Source of the DNA: a virus
Virus record (IMG/VR): IMGVR_UViG_3300011116_000171
Span: 1-34,207 of that record
Length of the DNA stretch: 34,207 bases
Strand: one strand, 5' to 3'
In this document: piece by piece, positions 15,591 to 24,583 of the stretch
How positions within the stretch are numbered: position 1 is the stretch's first letter
Layout of the letters: each line of letters opens with the position of its first letter
The notes under the pieces: generated by a model
Databases searched by the model: none
What the model saw: the letters and a program-made list of their open reading frames with translations, nothing else
What the model was told of the DNA's origin: nothing
Position numbers and translations under genes: made by a program

Positions 15591-16238
15591 ATGGCAATTG
15601 AAAGCGACGTTCAAGACGCAGATTCACGCTTGGCGGTCAAGTTTTATAAGCGTGCAGTCAAACTAGAGCATGAATCCAACGAGGCAGGGCGCCCTATATT
15701 TAAAGATTTTGACTTTGTCAGAATCATGGTTGCCGGCGACAATTTAACCGAAATTGACACCTACGCGCAGGAAAGCCACAAACAGCGTTTTCCACGTCAA
15801 TGGCTACAGTATCAGGCGACCCAAGATTCCAGCAGTGAAATCATTGGGACACCGGTTGAGCAATGGCCACTGATTAGTCAAAGCCAAGCGCAAGAACTGC
15901 GCGGTGTGAAGTTTATGACGGTGGAATCCATCGCCAACGCATCCGACTTACAGTTGCAACGTATCGGCATGATTGCTGGTATGTCGCCCCATGCATTTAG
16001 AGACAAGGCTCGGACGTTTCTCAATTTAGCCACTGAAACAGCAGAGGCAACAAAGCGCGCTGAAGAAATTAACGCTTTAAAGCAAGAACTTGCCAAAAAG
16101 GATGAAGAAACTGCTAAAATTAAGGCTGAAACTGATGCGAAGCTAGCCTTAATGCAAGAACAAATGGCGGCGATACTTGCGGCAGTTGGTGAAAAGAAAA
16201 CACGAACTCGTAAACCAAAAGTCCAAGAGGAAGCATAA
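15591..16238 (+). CDS. Hypothetical virion-region protein (215 aa)
   Basis: AAGGAG precedes the ATG. The N-terminal half contains GTPVEQWPLISQSQAQELRG followed by VKFMTVESIANASDLQLQRI, a helix-hairpin-helix-like pattern that recurs in phage proteins encoded after the capsid gene. Residues about 140-190 form a Lys/Glu/Ala-rich coiled coil, and the C-terminus is basic (KKTRTRKPKV). It lies between the capsid terminator and the connector, so a head-completion or DNA-binding role is possible. No function is established for the family. Confidence 0.62.
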   Translation: MAIESDVQDADSRLAVKFYKRAVKLEHESNEAGRPIFKDFDFVRIMVAGDNLTEIDTYAQESHKQRFPRQWLQYQATQDSSSEIIGTPVEQWPLISQSQAQELRGVKFMTVESIANASDLQLQRIGMIAGMSPHAFRDKARTFLNLATETAEATKRAEEINALKQELAKKDEETAKIKAETDAKLALMQEQMAAILAAVGEKKTRTRKPKVQEEA

Positions 16239-16239
16239 T

Positions 16240-17163
16240 ATGAGCCAAACGATGCTCCAGCTAGTTCAGCAAGTAACTGCTGAATTGAACCTAGCAGTCC
16301 CCACCTATGTGACCGGTAACACCAGTCAAGACGTGCAACAAGTCCTAGCGCTCATGAACGCGGCAGGATATGAACTCGTTAAAGAGACAGACTGGCAGGG
16401 TTTAGAGGTGGAGTATCGTTTCTATACCGATGCAGTGACCTTTGTAGGCGACACAATTAGCGACAACAGCTATAACATTATTGTTACTGGTAACGCTACC
16501 GCCTTAAATGGCAATTATTCCATTACCGGCACAGGCATCAACCAAGATACTTATGTGCAAAGCGTGACTTACAACAGTGGCACAGGACTATCCACCATCG
16601 TTATGAATCAGCTTGCAAGCGGCACTTATACCGGTGTGACTTTTACATTCTCGCAGACCAAATACGATTTGCCGGCTGATTTTGAGACCATTACCGACAA
16701 TACCCACTGGGATAAGACAAAACACTGGCAAATGCTTGGGCCTGAAGACGCTCAACAGTGGCAATGGCTCAAGTCCGGTTATATCTCAACAGGCCCCCGT
16801 ATCCGTTGGAGGATTTTGGGTCAACAGTTCCAAATTTGGCCACCATACAACACCAAAGAATACCTAGGCTTTGAATATCGCTCTAAAGGCTGGGCGCGTA
16901 GTGCAACCGGTGCAATAAAGAACAGCTTTACGGCTGATACCGACACGACCATTTATGATGACCGCCTGTTGGTGCTTGGCACAAAGCTAAAGTATTTCCA
17001 AATTAAGTCGTTTGACACAACCGCGCTACAACAGGACTATTTCAGAGTTCTGAACGTGGTCAAAGCCAACGACAAAGGTTCTGCCAATCTATCCTTTGCA
17101 CCATACCCAACCAAAGTGCTTATTGGTTACGCAAACATTCCTGATACTGGCTACGGAACCTAA
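16240..17163 (+). CDS. Head-to-tail connector/adaptor protein
   Basis: I chose the ATG at 16240. The frame is open to 16177 but that would lie in the previous gene. The 307 aa product starts with helices (MSQTMLQLVQQVTAELNL and MNAAGYELVKETDWQ) and later has YDLPADFETITDNTHWDKTK and the LGPEDAQQWQWLKSG boxes, a pattern of podovirus adaptor/tail-tube A proteins that dock under the portal. Residues about 65-137 look like an inserted beta-sandwich domain (Gly, Asn and Thr-rich strands) between the helical start and the LPADF box. It is followed 2 bases later by the nozzle gene. The name is by pattern and position. Confidence 0.72.
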   Translation: MSQTMLQLVQQVTAELNLAVPTYVTGNTSQDVQQVLALMNAAGYELVKETDWQGLEVEYRFYTDAVTFVGDTISDNSYNIIVTGNATALNGNYSITGTGINQDTYVQSVTYNSGTGLSTIVMNQLASGTYTGVTFTFSQTKYDLPADFETITDNTHWDKTKHWQMLGPEDAQQWQWLKSGYISTGPRIRWRILGQQFQIWPPYNTKEYLGFEYRSKGWARSATGAIKNSFTADTDTTIYDDRLLVLGTKLKYFQIKSFDTTALQQDYFRVLNVVKANDKGSANLSFAPYPTKVLIGYANIPDTGYGT

Positions 17164-17165
17164 TT

Positions 17166-18938
17166 ATGGCAGTTCCACAGCAAAGGCGGGCTACAACAGC
17201 ATCTTTACCGTCACCAATTGGTGGCTGGAATGCGCGTGATTCATTAGCGGAAATGAACGTATTAGATGCTGTTCAAATGGTTAATTTCTTTCCAACACCA
17301 ACGGACGTCACGTTGCGTAGGGGTTACACCAAATCCAGCACAGGCATATCCGGTCAAGTCTTATCTTTGATGAATTACAGTAGCCCAACGGTTAATAAGC
17401 TATTTGCGGCAACCTCATCAACCATTTGGGATGCCAGCACATCAACAGCAACCCAAAGCCTAACTGGAAATGCCGATGGTAAATGGGTTCATGCCATTAT
17501 TACAACCGCAGGCGGGACGTTTTTATCTGCTGTAAATGGCGATGACCCGATGACTGTTTATGACGGTACACGTTGGTCAAGAAGCGCAACCACAAGCACT
17601 GCTCAAACTATATCAACAATTACACGTGGTGGTGCTGGAAACTTAACAGCTACAGTAACGACTGCATCTGCCCATAATTTAGTGACCGGAAACCTGATAA
17701 CTGTAACTGGTGCAAGCCCCACAGAATATAACGGAACGTATCGAATTACTGTTACAGGCGCGACCACATTTACTTATACGATGGCCACCGCGCCCGCTAC
17801 AAATGCCACAACCGTTGGCTCTTACTCAATTAATTACTACATAACTGGTGCAAATTCAAATACTTTTGCAACCGTCAATTTGTTTAAAGAGCGCCTGTAT
17901 TTTGTGCAAAAAAACACCCTAGACTTTTGGTACTTGCCTGTTGATTCTATTAACGGTGCAGTAACTAAATTTCCGCTTGGTGGCATCTTTAAAAAGGGTG
18001 GCTATCTGCAAACCATGGGAACGTGGACTATTGATGCAGGATATGGTGTTGACGACCTTGCAGTATTTGTCACTAGCAACGGTGAAGTAGCGGTTTACAA
18101 GGGTTCTGACCCATCTGACCCAGCAGATTGGTCTTTGGTTGGGCTTTGGAATATTGGACAAACCTTTGCCCGCAAGTGCGTATTTAAATACGGTGGCGAT
18201 ATGCTGATTTTGACTGAGGACGGTCTTGTACCGCTTTCAGCAGGCTTGCAATCGACCCGTTTAGACCCGCGCGTCAACATTACCGACAAGATTTTCTACG
18301 CTATCAGCCAAGCCGCTGACCTTTACGCTAACAATTATGGCTGGCAAATCAATTATTTCGCTAAATACAATATGCTCATCGTGAACATTCCTGTTGGTAC
18401 AGGGTCGCAAGAGCAGTTTGTTATGCACACTATTACCAAATCATGGGGTCGTTTCACTAATGTTGCCGCAAATTGCTGGGAACTAAGTGGCGACAATATG
18501 TATTTTGGCGGCAACGGCTTTGTTGGCAAGTTTTATGACGGTTTTAGCGATGCCGGAACAAACATTAAAGGCTTTGTACAGCAGGCTTACAGCTATTTTG
18601 AGAGCCGAGGACAGCTAAAACGGTTCACCTTGGTTCGCCCCATCTTGCAAACCGACAATGGACTGCCAAACGTACTGTGTGGCATATCGGTGGACTTTCA
18701 AACCACCGACCTTTCTAACCAAATATCGTTCAACCCAGCTATTTTGCAGACTGGTGAGTGGGATTTAGACACTTGGGACAATGCAAATTGGGGCGGCGGC
18801 TTGACAACGACCAAAATATGGCAGGGAGTGACCGGTTTAGGGTATGCCGGCTCTATTAGCCTGAACGTTGCAAGCGAAAATATTGAGTTTCATTGGGCAT
18901 CAACCGATTTTGTCATGGAGCGTGGCGGGGTCTTGTGA
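17166..18938 (+). CDS. Tail nozzle/stabilisation protein with FCCH-like insert
   Basis: The 590 aa product begins with SLPSPIGGWNARDSLAEMNV and VTLRRGY, a pattern I associate with tail tubular B/nozzle-type proteins (T7 gp12, P22 gp10 role) that complete the short tail after the adaptor. Residues about 148-225 (TATVTTASAHNLVTGNLITV then YNGTYRITVTGATTFTYTMA) look like the beta domain that databases often label FCCH in phage proteins, inserted into the nozzle. The rest is beta-propeller-like, with Trp and Gly-rich repeats. It overlaps the GNAT gene by GTGA. Confidence 0.72.
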   Translation: MAVPQQRRATTASLPSPIGGWNARDSLAEMNVLDAVQMVNFFPTPTDVTLRRGYTKSSTGISGQVLSLMNYSSPTVNKLFAATSSTIWDASTSTATQSLTGNADGKWVHAIITTAGGTFLSAVNGDDPMTVYDGTRWSRSATTSTAQTISTITRGGAGNLTATVTTASAHNLVTGNLITVTGASPTEYNGTYRITVTGATTFTYTMATAPATNATTVGSYSINYYITGANSNTFATVNLFKERLYFVQKNTLDFWYLPVDSINGAVTKFPLGGIFKKGGYLQTMGTWTIDAGYGVDDLAVFVTSNGEVAVYKGSDPSDPADWSLVGLWNIGQTFARKCVFKYGGDMLILTEDGLVPLSAGLQSTRLDPRVNITDKIFYAISQAADLYANNYGWQINYFAKYNMLIVNIPVGTGSQEQFVMHTITKSWGRFTNVAANCWELSGDNMYFGGNGFVGKFYDGFSDAGTNIKGFVQQAYSYFESRGQLKRFTLVRPILQTDNGLPNVLCGISVDFQTTDLSNQISFNPAILQTGEWDLDTWDNANWGGGLTTTKIWQGVTGLGYAGSISLNVASENIEFHWASTDFVMERGGVL

Positions 18939-19375
18939 GGACTGTTACTACTGAGAATCAACGTTACATGGGCGAATGGTTAGTTAGAATTCTTAACTTT
19001 CCGTTGCCTGAAACTACCCAGTGCATTGGGCAAATGAAAGACGGTAATTTGATAGCAGTAGCCGGTTACACAAACTTTATGCCAAAAGCCTGCGAAATGC
19101 ATATTGGCAGTGTCGGTGAAAACTGGATAAGTAAAGATTTTTTATGGGCAACGTTTGACTACCCCTTTAATAAACTTGGTGTTAGCGTTATACTAGGACA
19201 AATTTGTAAGGATAATGAAGATGCCTTACGATTAAACCGACACCTTGGTTTTAAAGTTGTAGCCGATATACCGGATGCCCATATGAATGGCGATTTGGTA
19301 ATTATGGCGATGCGTAAAGAGGACTGTCGGTGGCTCAATATCCGATGCCCTCTAAAGACAAAGATGGAGGCTTGA
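18935..19375 (+). CDS. GNAT-family acetyltransferase
   Basis: I chose the GTG at 18935, overlapping the nozzle stop as GTGA. The frame opens at 18893 but would overlap more. The 146 aa product has the GNAT order: a central strand/beta bulge (NLIAVAGYTNF), then LGVSVILGQICKDNEDALRL, then NRHLGFKVVADIPDAHMNGD and LVIMAMRKEDCRWL. The NEDALRLNRHLGF segment is motif B. The acetyl-CoA pyrophosphate loop (Q/RxxGxG/A) is weak here, as in several phage GNAT proteins found in structural clusters. The substrate is unknown. Its place between tail nozzle and ejection proteins suggests it acts on a virion or host surface target. Confidence 0.75.
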   Translation: MRTVTTENQRYMGEWLVRILNFPLPETTQCIGQMKDGNLIAVAGYTNFMPKACEMHIGSVGENWISKDFLWATFDYPFNKLGVSVILGQICKDNEDALRLNRHLGFKVVADIPDAHMNGDLVIMAMRKEDCRWLNIRCPLKTKMEA

Positions 19376-19376
19376 T

Positions 19377-20435
19377 ATGGGTGGTGGTGGATTTTTAGGA
19401 TTAGGGCCTGCGCCAAGTGCGCCAGCGCCTCCTGATTACAGAGCGGCGGCTCAAGAAACCGCCCAAGGTAATATTGATGCGGCACGCGTTGCTACTGCGG
19501 CAAATCGCGTTAATCAAGTCACCCCTTACGGAACGCTTACATATGCTGTAACCGGTCAAGACCCTTATGGCAACCCCACATGGACAGCCACACAGGCTTT
19601 AAGTCCCGCACAGCAACAATTACTAGACTTACAAAACCAAGCAAGTATTGGACTTGGGCAATTGGCAGGCAAAGGCTTGGGCTATGTAGAAAATATGCTT
19701 TCTACTCCGTTTGATGTCAGCAAACTGCCATCGACAGGGTTTAATCCAAGCCAAACATACCAAGAAGCCTATATGCAAAGGCTTCAACCCCAAATTCAGC
19801 AAAGTCGTGAGCAATTACAGCAACAATTAGCCAATAAAGGCATTGATATTGGCTCTGAGGCTTACGACCGCGCTATGCGTAACCAAGCCCAGCGTGAGAA
19901 CGACTTGCTTGCCGCCGCAACCACACAAGGTTTTGGTGTTGGCCAACAAGCCCGCCAATCTGCCCTGCAAGAGCAAGCTTATTTGCGTAATGAGCCACTA
20001 AACACTCTGTCTGCGGTTCGTACCGGCGCTCAAGTTCAAGGCCCACAGTTTGTTAATTCAGCCCAACAAGCCACCACAGCAGGCCCTGATTTGCTGGGCG
20101 CGGCACAGATGGGATACAACGCTCAAATGGGTAACTTTAACGCACAGCAGGCCGCGCAAGCTAACCTAAATCAAGGTTTGATGGGTCTTGGCAGTGCTGG
20201 AATCATGGCTTTCTCAGACCGACGTCTAAAAGAAAACATTGAGCCAATTGGAGTGCTTGAAAACGGACTAACGCTTTACAGCTTTGAATACAAAGATGAA
20301 GTTAAGCGCCATCCGTTGGCTGGTGAGGGTGTTCATGTTGGTGTTATGGCAGACGAAGTTGAAAAAGTATTCCCACACGCTGTTACCACCCTGAACGACG
20401 GTTACAAAGTAGTTAACTACGGACTAATTCTATGA
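19377..20435 (+). CDS. Ejection/internal virion protein with S74-like C-terminus
   Basis: The 352 aa product begins MGGGGFLGLGPAPSAPAPPD, then has a Gln/Ala-rich helical body with YGTLTYAVTGQDPYGNPTWT. This composition is typical of DNA-ejection proteins in small podoviruses. From Ser280 on, FSDRRLKENIEPIG and GVMADEVEKVFPHAV followed by GYKVVNYGLIL match the intramolecular-chaperone (peptidase S74) domain, in which the Ser and Lys (S280, K285) would form the self-cleavage dyad. The domain is only about 73 residues, shorter than in tail spikes, and lacks the long C-terminal helix. GATATGG with no strong ribosome-binding site precedes it. The next gene overlaps as ATGATGA. Confidence 0.75.
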   Translation: MGGGGFLGLGPAPSAPAPPDYRAAAQETAQGNIDAARVATAANRVNQVTPYGTLTYAVTGQDPYGNPTWTATQALSPAQQQLLDLQNQASIGLGQLAGKGLGYVENMLSTPFDVSKLPSTGFNPSQTYQEAYMQRLQPQIQQSREQLQQQLANKGIDIGSEAYDRAMRNQAQRENDLLAAATTQGFGVGQQARQSALQEQAYLRNEPLNTLSAVRTGAQVQGPQFVNSAQQATTAGPDLLGAAQMGYNAQMGNFNAQQAAQANLNQGLMGLGSAGIMAFSDRRLKENIEPIGVLENGLTLYSFEYKDEVKRHPLAGEGVHVGVMADEVEKVFPHAVTTLNDGYKVVNYGLIL

Positions 20436-20875
20436 TGACACCATACGGAAACCCCTATATTGCTCAATTAAATCCCCAGCAACAACAGGAATTAGGTGGT
20501 TTGATGCCTGTTTTTCAAAACATTGGCAATCAGCAAGCTATGCAAAATGCGGCACTTGCCCAGCAAAATCAATTAGTTAGCCAAGCCGGTCAAACCGCAC
20601 AAGGTGGCGGCATGAACCCAATGGCTTTAGCGCAGGCTTTGCGTAAAGACAAGATGACGCAAGACCAAATTAATGCTCGTGATGTTCAAATGGGTGGTGC
20701 TGGTAGTTATAACCCATTTTCACAGTACGACGTGACAAGCAATTATGGCACTGACCCTTATTCGCAACAAAGCAGAATGTTAGCGGCACAAGAAGCTGGT
20801 ATGGGATTTAATACATCACCAGTAAGCAATATGCCTGTGGTCGGTGCTTATGGCCAATTACTTCCAAATAACTAG
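20432..20875 (+). CDS. Gln-rich virion-associated protein (147 aa)
   Basis: The ATG at 20432 overlaps the upstream stop, and a second ATG follows directly. The product is rich in Gln, Asn, Gly, Met and Ala, with a MTPYGNPYIAQLNPQQQQEL start and a QALRKDKMTQDQINARDVQM helix. There is no signal peptide or TM segment. It lies between two ejection-type proteins with similar composition and is best read as a small internal virion or ejection protein. No homologous family is recognised. Confidence 0.6.
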   Translation: MMTPYGNPYIAQLNPQQQQELGGLMPVFQNIGNQQAMQNAALAQQNQLVSQAGQTAQGGGMNPMALAQALRKDKMTQDQINARDVQMGGAGSYNPFSQYDVTSNYGTDPYSQQSRMLAAQEAGMGFNTSPVSNMPVVGAYGQLLPNN

Positions 20876-20883
20876 GAATTAAT

Positions 20884-22200
20884 ATGTCGACATTACCAAC
20901 CAACGCTGGCATGGGAACATTACCGCCGGAATTGTTTGCTCAACAGCAAGCGCTAAACCGCCAACAGCAAATGGCTCAGTTGCTTATGCAACAGGGTCAA
21001 CAAATGCCTCAAGGTCAAATGGTTAGCGGACGTTATGTTGCGCCCAGCTTTTTCCAATATGCCGCGCCATTGGCACAGACTTTTGCGGCTACCCGTTTAC
21101 AAGAACGTGGTGACAAACAAGCCACAGAATTAGCCCAAGCCTTGCGTAAACGTTATGCAGACGAGGTCACTGAGTTCTTGGCTAAACCTGAAGGTCAGGA
21201 ACGCTATTTGTTTGGTTCTACTGCTTACAACCCTGCTTTGCAGACAGTTTCTATGAAGAAGCTGACAGAAGGGCCAAAGTGGGAACGCGCAGAAATGCCA
21301 CAACCCGACGGAAGCGTTAAAATGGGCTGGGTTAACTACAATTCGCCTGACCCTAAATCAACGTTTGTTGAGGGTGGCACTAAGCCTGCGTTTACTCCTT
21401 TGGAAGCCGCCCGATTTACATATGACACTGGCATGGCTCCACCAACCGGTGGCACAAGAATGCCATCAGGGGGCGCTGTACCAGCAGGAATGACAATGAA
21501 CGCACCCGCCGGCGGGACAGTTACTGTTGGAGCCGCACCAGCAACAGGAGGCGCTATGCCAACAACCGTTGGCGCACCAATGGTTACTGCCGCAGGAATG
21601 TCGCCAAGAGACCTTTCAGAAGCCAACAAACAAGTATTTGCAGACGTTCAAAAGCGTCGTGCTGAGAATCTTGAAAAGACTCCTCAAGTTATCGCAACTA
21701 TTGAGGATACGCTTAGAAACGTCAGCGATTTGATTGGTGATGCCCGCGTCATTAAAGACCCCAAAACCGGTAAAGAGCGTATTGATTACACCGTTACTGT
21801 TGATGGTAAACAAATGCAAGGTCGCAAACCACAAGCTGGCTTTGAATATGCTGTTGGTATGGGTATTCCAAGCTGGGCTGTCATGGGCGGTTCAGATACA
21901 GCAGGATTCCTTGGTCGCTTGGAGCAAATTAAAGGCAAGACATTCTTGCAGGCATTTGAAAGCCTCAAGGGCGCCGGTCAGATTACCGAGAAAGAGGGCG
22001 AGAAAGCGACTTCTGCATTAAACCGCATGAACACCGCTCAGTCCGAGGTTGAATTTATTAAAGCCGCACGCGAGTTTGAAGAAAACCTCAATCGCGGTAT
22101 GGCACTTGCAAAGCAAAAGGCTGGCATGACTGGTGGAGCAACGTCTGCACCGCCATCTGCCACCTTACGTTGGAACCCTACTTTAAAACGCTGGGAATAA
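20884..22200 (+). CDS. Putative internal virion/DNA-ejection protein (438 aa)
   Basis: The N-terminal 60 residues are Gln/Met-rich helix. Residues about 180-240 form a Pro/Gly/Ala/Thr-rich linker (GGTRMPSGGAVPAGMTMNAP region), and the C-terminal domain reads FLQAFESLKGAGQITEKEGE followed by KATSALNRMNTAQSEVEFIK, a helical block that recurs in phage ejection proteins. No membrane helix is evident. It is followed 1 base later by another large virion protein. Ejection proteins leave the capsid and help DNA cross the envelope. The role is inferred from position and composition. Confidence 0.65.
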   Translation: MSTLPTNAGMGTLPPELFAQQQALNRQQQMAQLLMQQGQQMPQGQMVSGRYVAPSFFQYAAPLAQTFAATRLQERGDKQATELAQALRKRYADEVTEFLAKPEGQERYLFGSTAYNPALQTVSMKKLTEGPKWERAEMPQPDGSVKMGWVNYNSPDPKSTFVEGGTKPAFTPLEAARFTYDTGMAPPTGGTRMPSGGAVPAGMTMNAPAGGTVTVGAAPATGGAMPTTVGAPMVTAAGMSPRDLSEANKQVFADVQKRRAENLEKTPQVIATIEDTLRNVSDLIGDARVIKDPKTGKERIDYTVTVDGKQMQGRKPQAGFEYAVGMGIPSWAVMGGSDTAGFLGRLEQIKGKTFLQAFESLKGAGQITEKEGEKATSALNRMNTAQSEVEFIKAAREFEENLNRGMALAKQKAGMTGGATSAPPSATLRWNPTLKRWE

Positions 22201-22201
22201 T

Positions 22202-23842
22202 ATGCCGCAAATTGTAGACGTCGTTGGTGTAGGCAAGGTCGAGTTTCCTGATGGAATGTCTAAAGAGGACATGGCGGCGGCTTTGTCGCAATTACCACAA
22301 GGACAGCCAACCGAGCCACCAAAGCCTGTCGGCGCTTATGACCGTTTTTTAGAAAGCCTGCGTAACCCACAAACCGGTGGTAAAAGTGGGGTTGTTGGCC
22401 CTATGTTGGTTGGTGGAACAGGCGAACTTATCCGAGGCGCTGGTGCTTTGACTCAAATGGCTGGATTTCCGAACGCTGGCAACCGTATGGTTGAGGTGGG
22501 CGAGGCTATGACTCAAGGCGCTAAAAGCGTTGCTCCGGTATCCGGAACAGTAGGGCAAATTGGTTCTTATGTTTTGCCATTTGGTGCGGCGCAACGTGCA
22601 ACAACCGCTGTTGCCCAAGTTCCGCAAGTTGCACGAGCAGTTGGTATGTTGCCAAGCTATGCCCGCGCTATGGGCCAACAGGCGGCTATTGGTGGCGCGA
22701 CAGGCTATGCCTTGACCCCTGACCAGCAAGGACGTGGTGAAGCCGCCGCATTTGGCGCTTTAGGGGGCGCAGGCGGGGAGTTAGTTGCCCCAGCCGCACG
22801 AGCAACCGGCAAAATGATGGCAGAAGCGCTGGGTTTATCCACAGGAGTTGGTGGAGAGCCAATTCGTCAGGCTTTTAGAGCAGGACAGACCGGCAACCAG
22901 CAATTTGTGCAGAATATGCGCGGTCAAGTACCGGTAACCGACCTTTTAGAGCAAGCCCAAGGCGCTATGCAAACCTTGAAACAAAACCGCATGGCGGCTT
23001 ATCAACAAGGCTTTCAAAGCACGCAAAAGAACCCTGTTTTCTTAGACTTTAAGCCAATTGAGGACAAGTTTAATACCGCAATTCAAAGCCTGACCGTGAA
23101 AGGTGTGGGCGGTGTTTCTGCCTCTAAGGTTGGTCAAAAGACTCTTGATGAGGTTGCCCAAATCAAGTCTGTAATTGACGAATGGAAAGCCAAGCCTGAG
23201 TTGCATACGACTGAAGGTTTGGATGCATTAAAGCGCAGAATTGACGACGTATATAGCAACGATATGAGTAAAGAAGCAAAAAGCATTCTCACTCAAACGC
23301 GCGGAACCGTTAAGCAAACTATTACCAAGCAAGACCCAAATTATGCAAAAACTATGCGTGATTATGAGGACGCACTTAGTTTGGAGCGCGAACTAGAAAA
23401 AGCCTTAAATTTAGGCGATAAGTCTTCAGTAGACAGCGCCTTGCGTAAATTACAGTCTTTGGGGCGCGATAACGTCAACACAAGTTATGCATACCGTAAA
23501 GATTTAGCTGACATTTTGCGCCAAGAAACTGGTGTGGATTTAATGCCAGCAGTCGCTGGGCAGGCTTTAAATACTCTTACACCACGTGGTATTCAAAGAG
23601 TAATTCCAAGCCTGACCGCAGGAAGCGGTTTAACTGGTGCGGCTTTGGCAGGCCCAGCAGGAGCAATTCCACTTGTTACTTTGCCATTACAAAGCCCACG
23701 TTTGGTTGGCGAGGCTGTTTATGGTGCCGGACGTGCATCTAGACCAGTTTTAGATTTGGCAAATAGCGGAACACCGGAACAGCGACAAATTGCTAAATTA
23801 TTAATTATGAAAGCGGCAGAACGAGGAGCATCAAATGAGTAG
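22202..23842 (+). CDS. Putative internal virion/ejection protein (546 aa)
   Basis: The N-terminus MPQIVDVVGVGKVEFPDGMS followed by KEDMAAALSQLPQG resembles short N-terminal segments found in large phage internal proteins. Residues about 75-205 are Gly/Ala-rich and hydrophobic (for example GGTGELIRGAGALTQMAGFP and PFGAAQRATTAVAQ), suggesting membrane-interacting helices. A charged helical domain follows (about 230-450), and the C-terminus again has a Gly/Ala-rich segment (AGSGLTGAALAGPAGAIPLV). This suits a protein that inserts into the host membrane during DNA entry. There is no catalytic motif for peptidoglycan cutting that I can see. It overlaps the next fibre gene by 8 bases. Confidence 0.65.
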   Translation: MPQIVDVVGVGKVEFPDGMSKEDMAAALSQLPQGQPTEPPKPVGAYDRFLESLRNPQTGGKSGVVGPMLVGGTGELIRGAGALTQMAGFPNAGNRMVEVGEAMTQGAKSVAPVSGTVGQIGSYVLPFGAAQRATTAVAQVPQVARAVGMLPSYARAMGQQAAIGGATGYALTPDQQGRGEAAAFGALGGAGGELVAPAARATGKMMAEALGLSTGVGGEPIRQAFRAGQTGNQQFVQNMRGQVPVTDLLEQAQGAMQTLKQNRMAAYQQGFQSTQKNPVFLDFKPIEDKFNTAIQSLTVKGVGGVSASKVGQKTLDEVAQIKSVIDEWKAKPELHTTEGLDALKRRIDDVYSNDMSKEAKSILTQTRGTVKQTITKQDPNYAKTMRDYEDALSLERELEKALNLGDKSSVDSALRKLQSLGRDNVNTSYAYRKDLADILRQETGVDLMPAVAGQALNTLTPRGIQRVIPSLTAGSGLTGAALAGPAGAIPLVTLPLQSPRLVGEAVYGAGRASRPVLDLANSGTPEQRQIAKLLIMKAAERGASNE

Positions 23843-24554
23843 AAACGGTTCAGGGGTCTACAATCTTCCGGCAGGCAATCCAGTCGTAACCGGCACTACG
23901 ATTGCATCGTCATGGGCTAATAACACCATGAACGATATTGCGGCCGCGCTTACTGATTCAGTAGCCGCAGACGGTCAAACTCCAATGACCGGTAATTTAG
24001 ACTTAAACAGCAACAAAATTGTAAATTTAGCGGCTGGTAACGTTGCCGGTGATGCGGTTGAATATGCTCAGTTAGTATCTGCAACAACCGTTGTCGCTAT
24101 TACGGGTGGCACGATTAACGGTGCTACGATTGGCGCAACAACCCCTGCAAGCGGTCGTTTTACTACTTTAGAATCTACCGGCAACACAACGGTAGGCAGT
24201 AATTTATCTGTTACTGGAACATCTACATTTACCGGTTTAGGCTCATTTAACGGAACCGGCGCGCTAAAAATACCAGCAGGAACGACTGGACAACAACCAA
24301 GCCCTGTAACGGGCATGATTCGTTTTAATAGTTCTACCAATTTATTTGAGGGTTATGGTGCTAGTTCGTGGGGTTCTTTGGGTGGTGGAGCAACTGGCGG
24401 TGGTGGTAATCAAGTCTTTTTTGAGAATGACCAAACCGTAACTGTTGACTATACAATTCCATCAACAAAGAATGCGATGACAGCAGGGCCAATTACTATT
24501 GATACCGGCATCACTGTAACGGTTTCAACCGGCTCGACATGGACTGTGGTGTAG
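23835..24554 (+). CDS. Tail fibre with conserved phage N-terminal adaptor
   Basis: The 239 aa product starts MSRNGSGVYNLPAGNPVVTG then TTIASSWANNTMNDIAAAL and GQTPMTGNLDLN, a well-known N-terminal attachment segment of podovirus fibres. The body is short and beta-rich. The C-terminal 43 residues match those of the 788-aa fibre at 8944-11310 (YTI, NAM-x-AGPITI, TGS-x-WT-x-V), so two otherwise different fibres end in the same module. AGGAG precedes the ATG. It opens a run of four fibre-like genes. Confidence 0.8.
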   Translation: MSRNGSGVYNLPAGNPVVTGTTIASSWANNTMNDIAAALTDSVAADGQTPMTGNLDLNSNKIVNLAAGNVAGDAVEYAQLVSATTVVAITGGTINGATIGATTPASGRFTTLESTGNTTVGSNLSVTGTSTFTGLGSFNGTGALKIPAGTTGQQPSPVTGMIRFNSSTNLFEGYGASSWGSLGGGATGGGGNQVFFENDQTVTVDYTIPSTKNAMTAGPITIDTGITVTVSTGSTWTVV

Positions 24555-24583
24555 TCTAAAATACTGAGAACAAAGGATAAATT

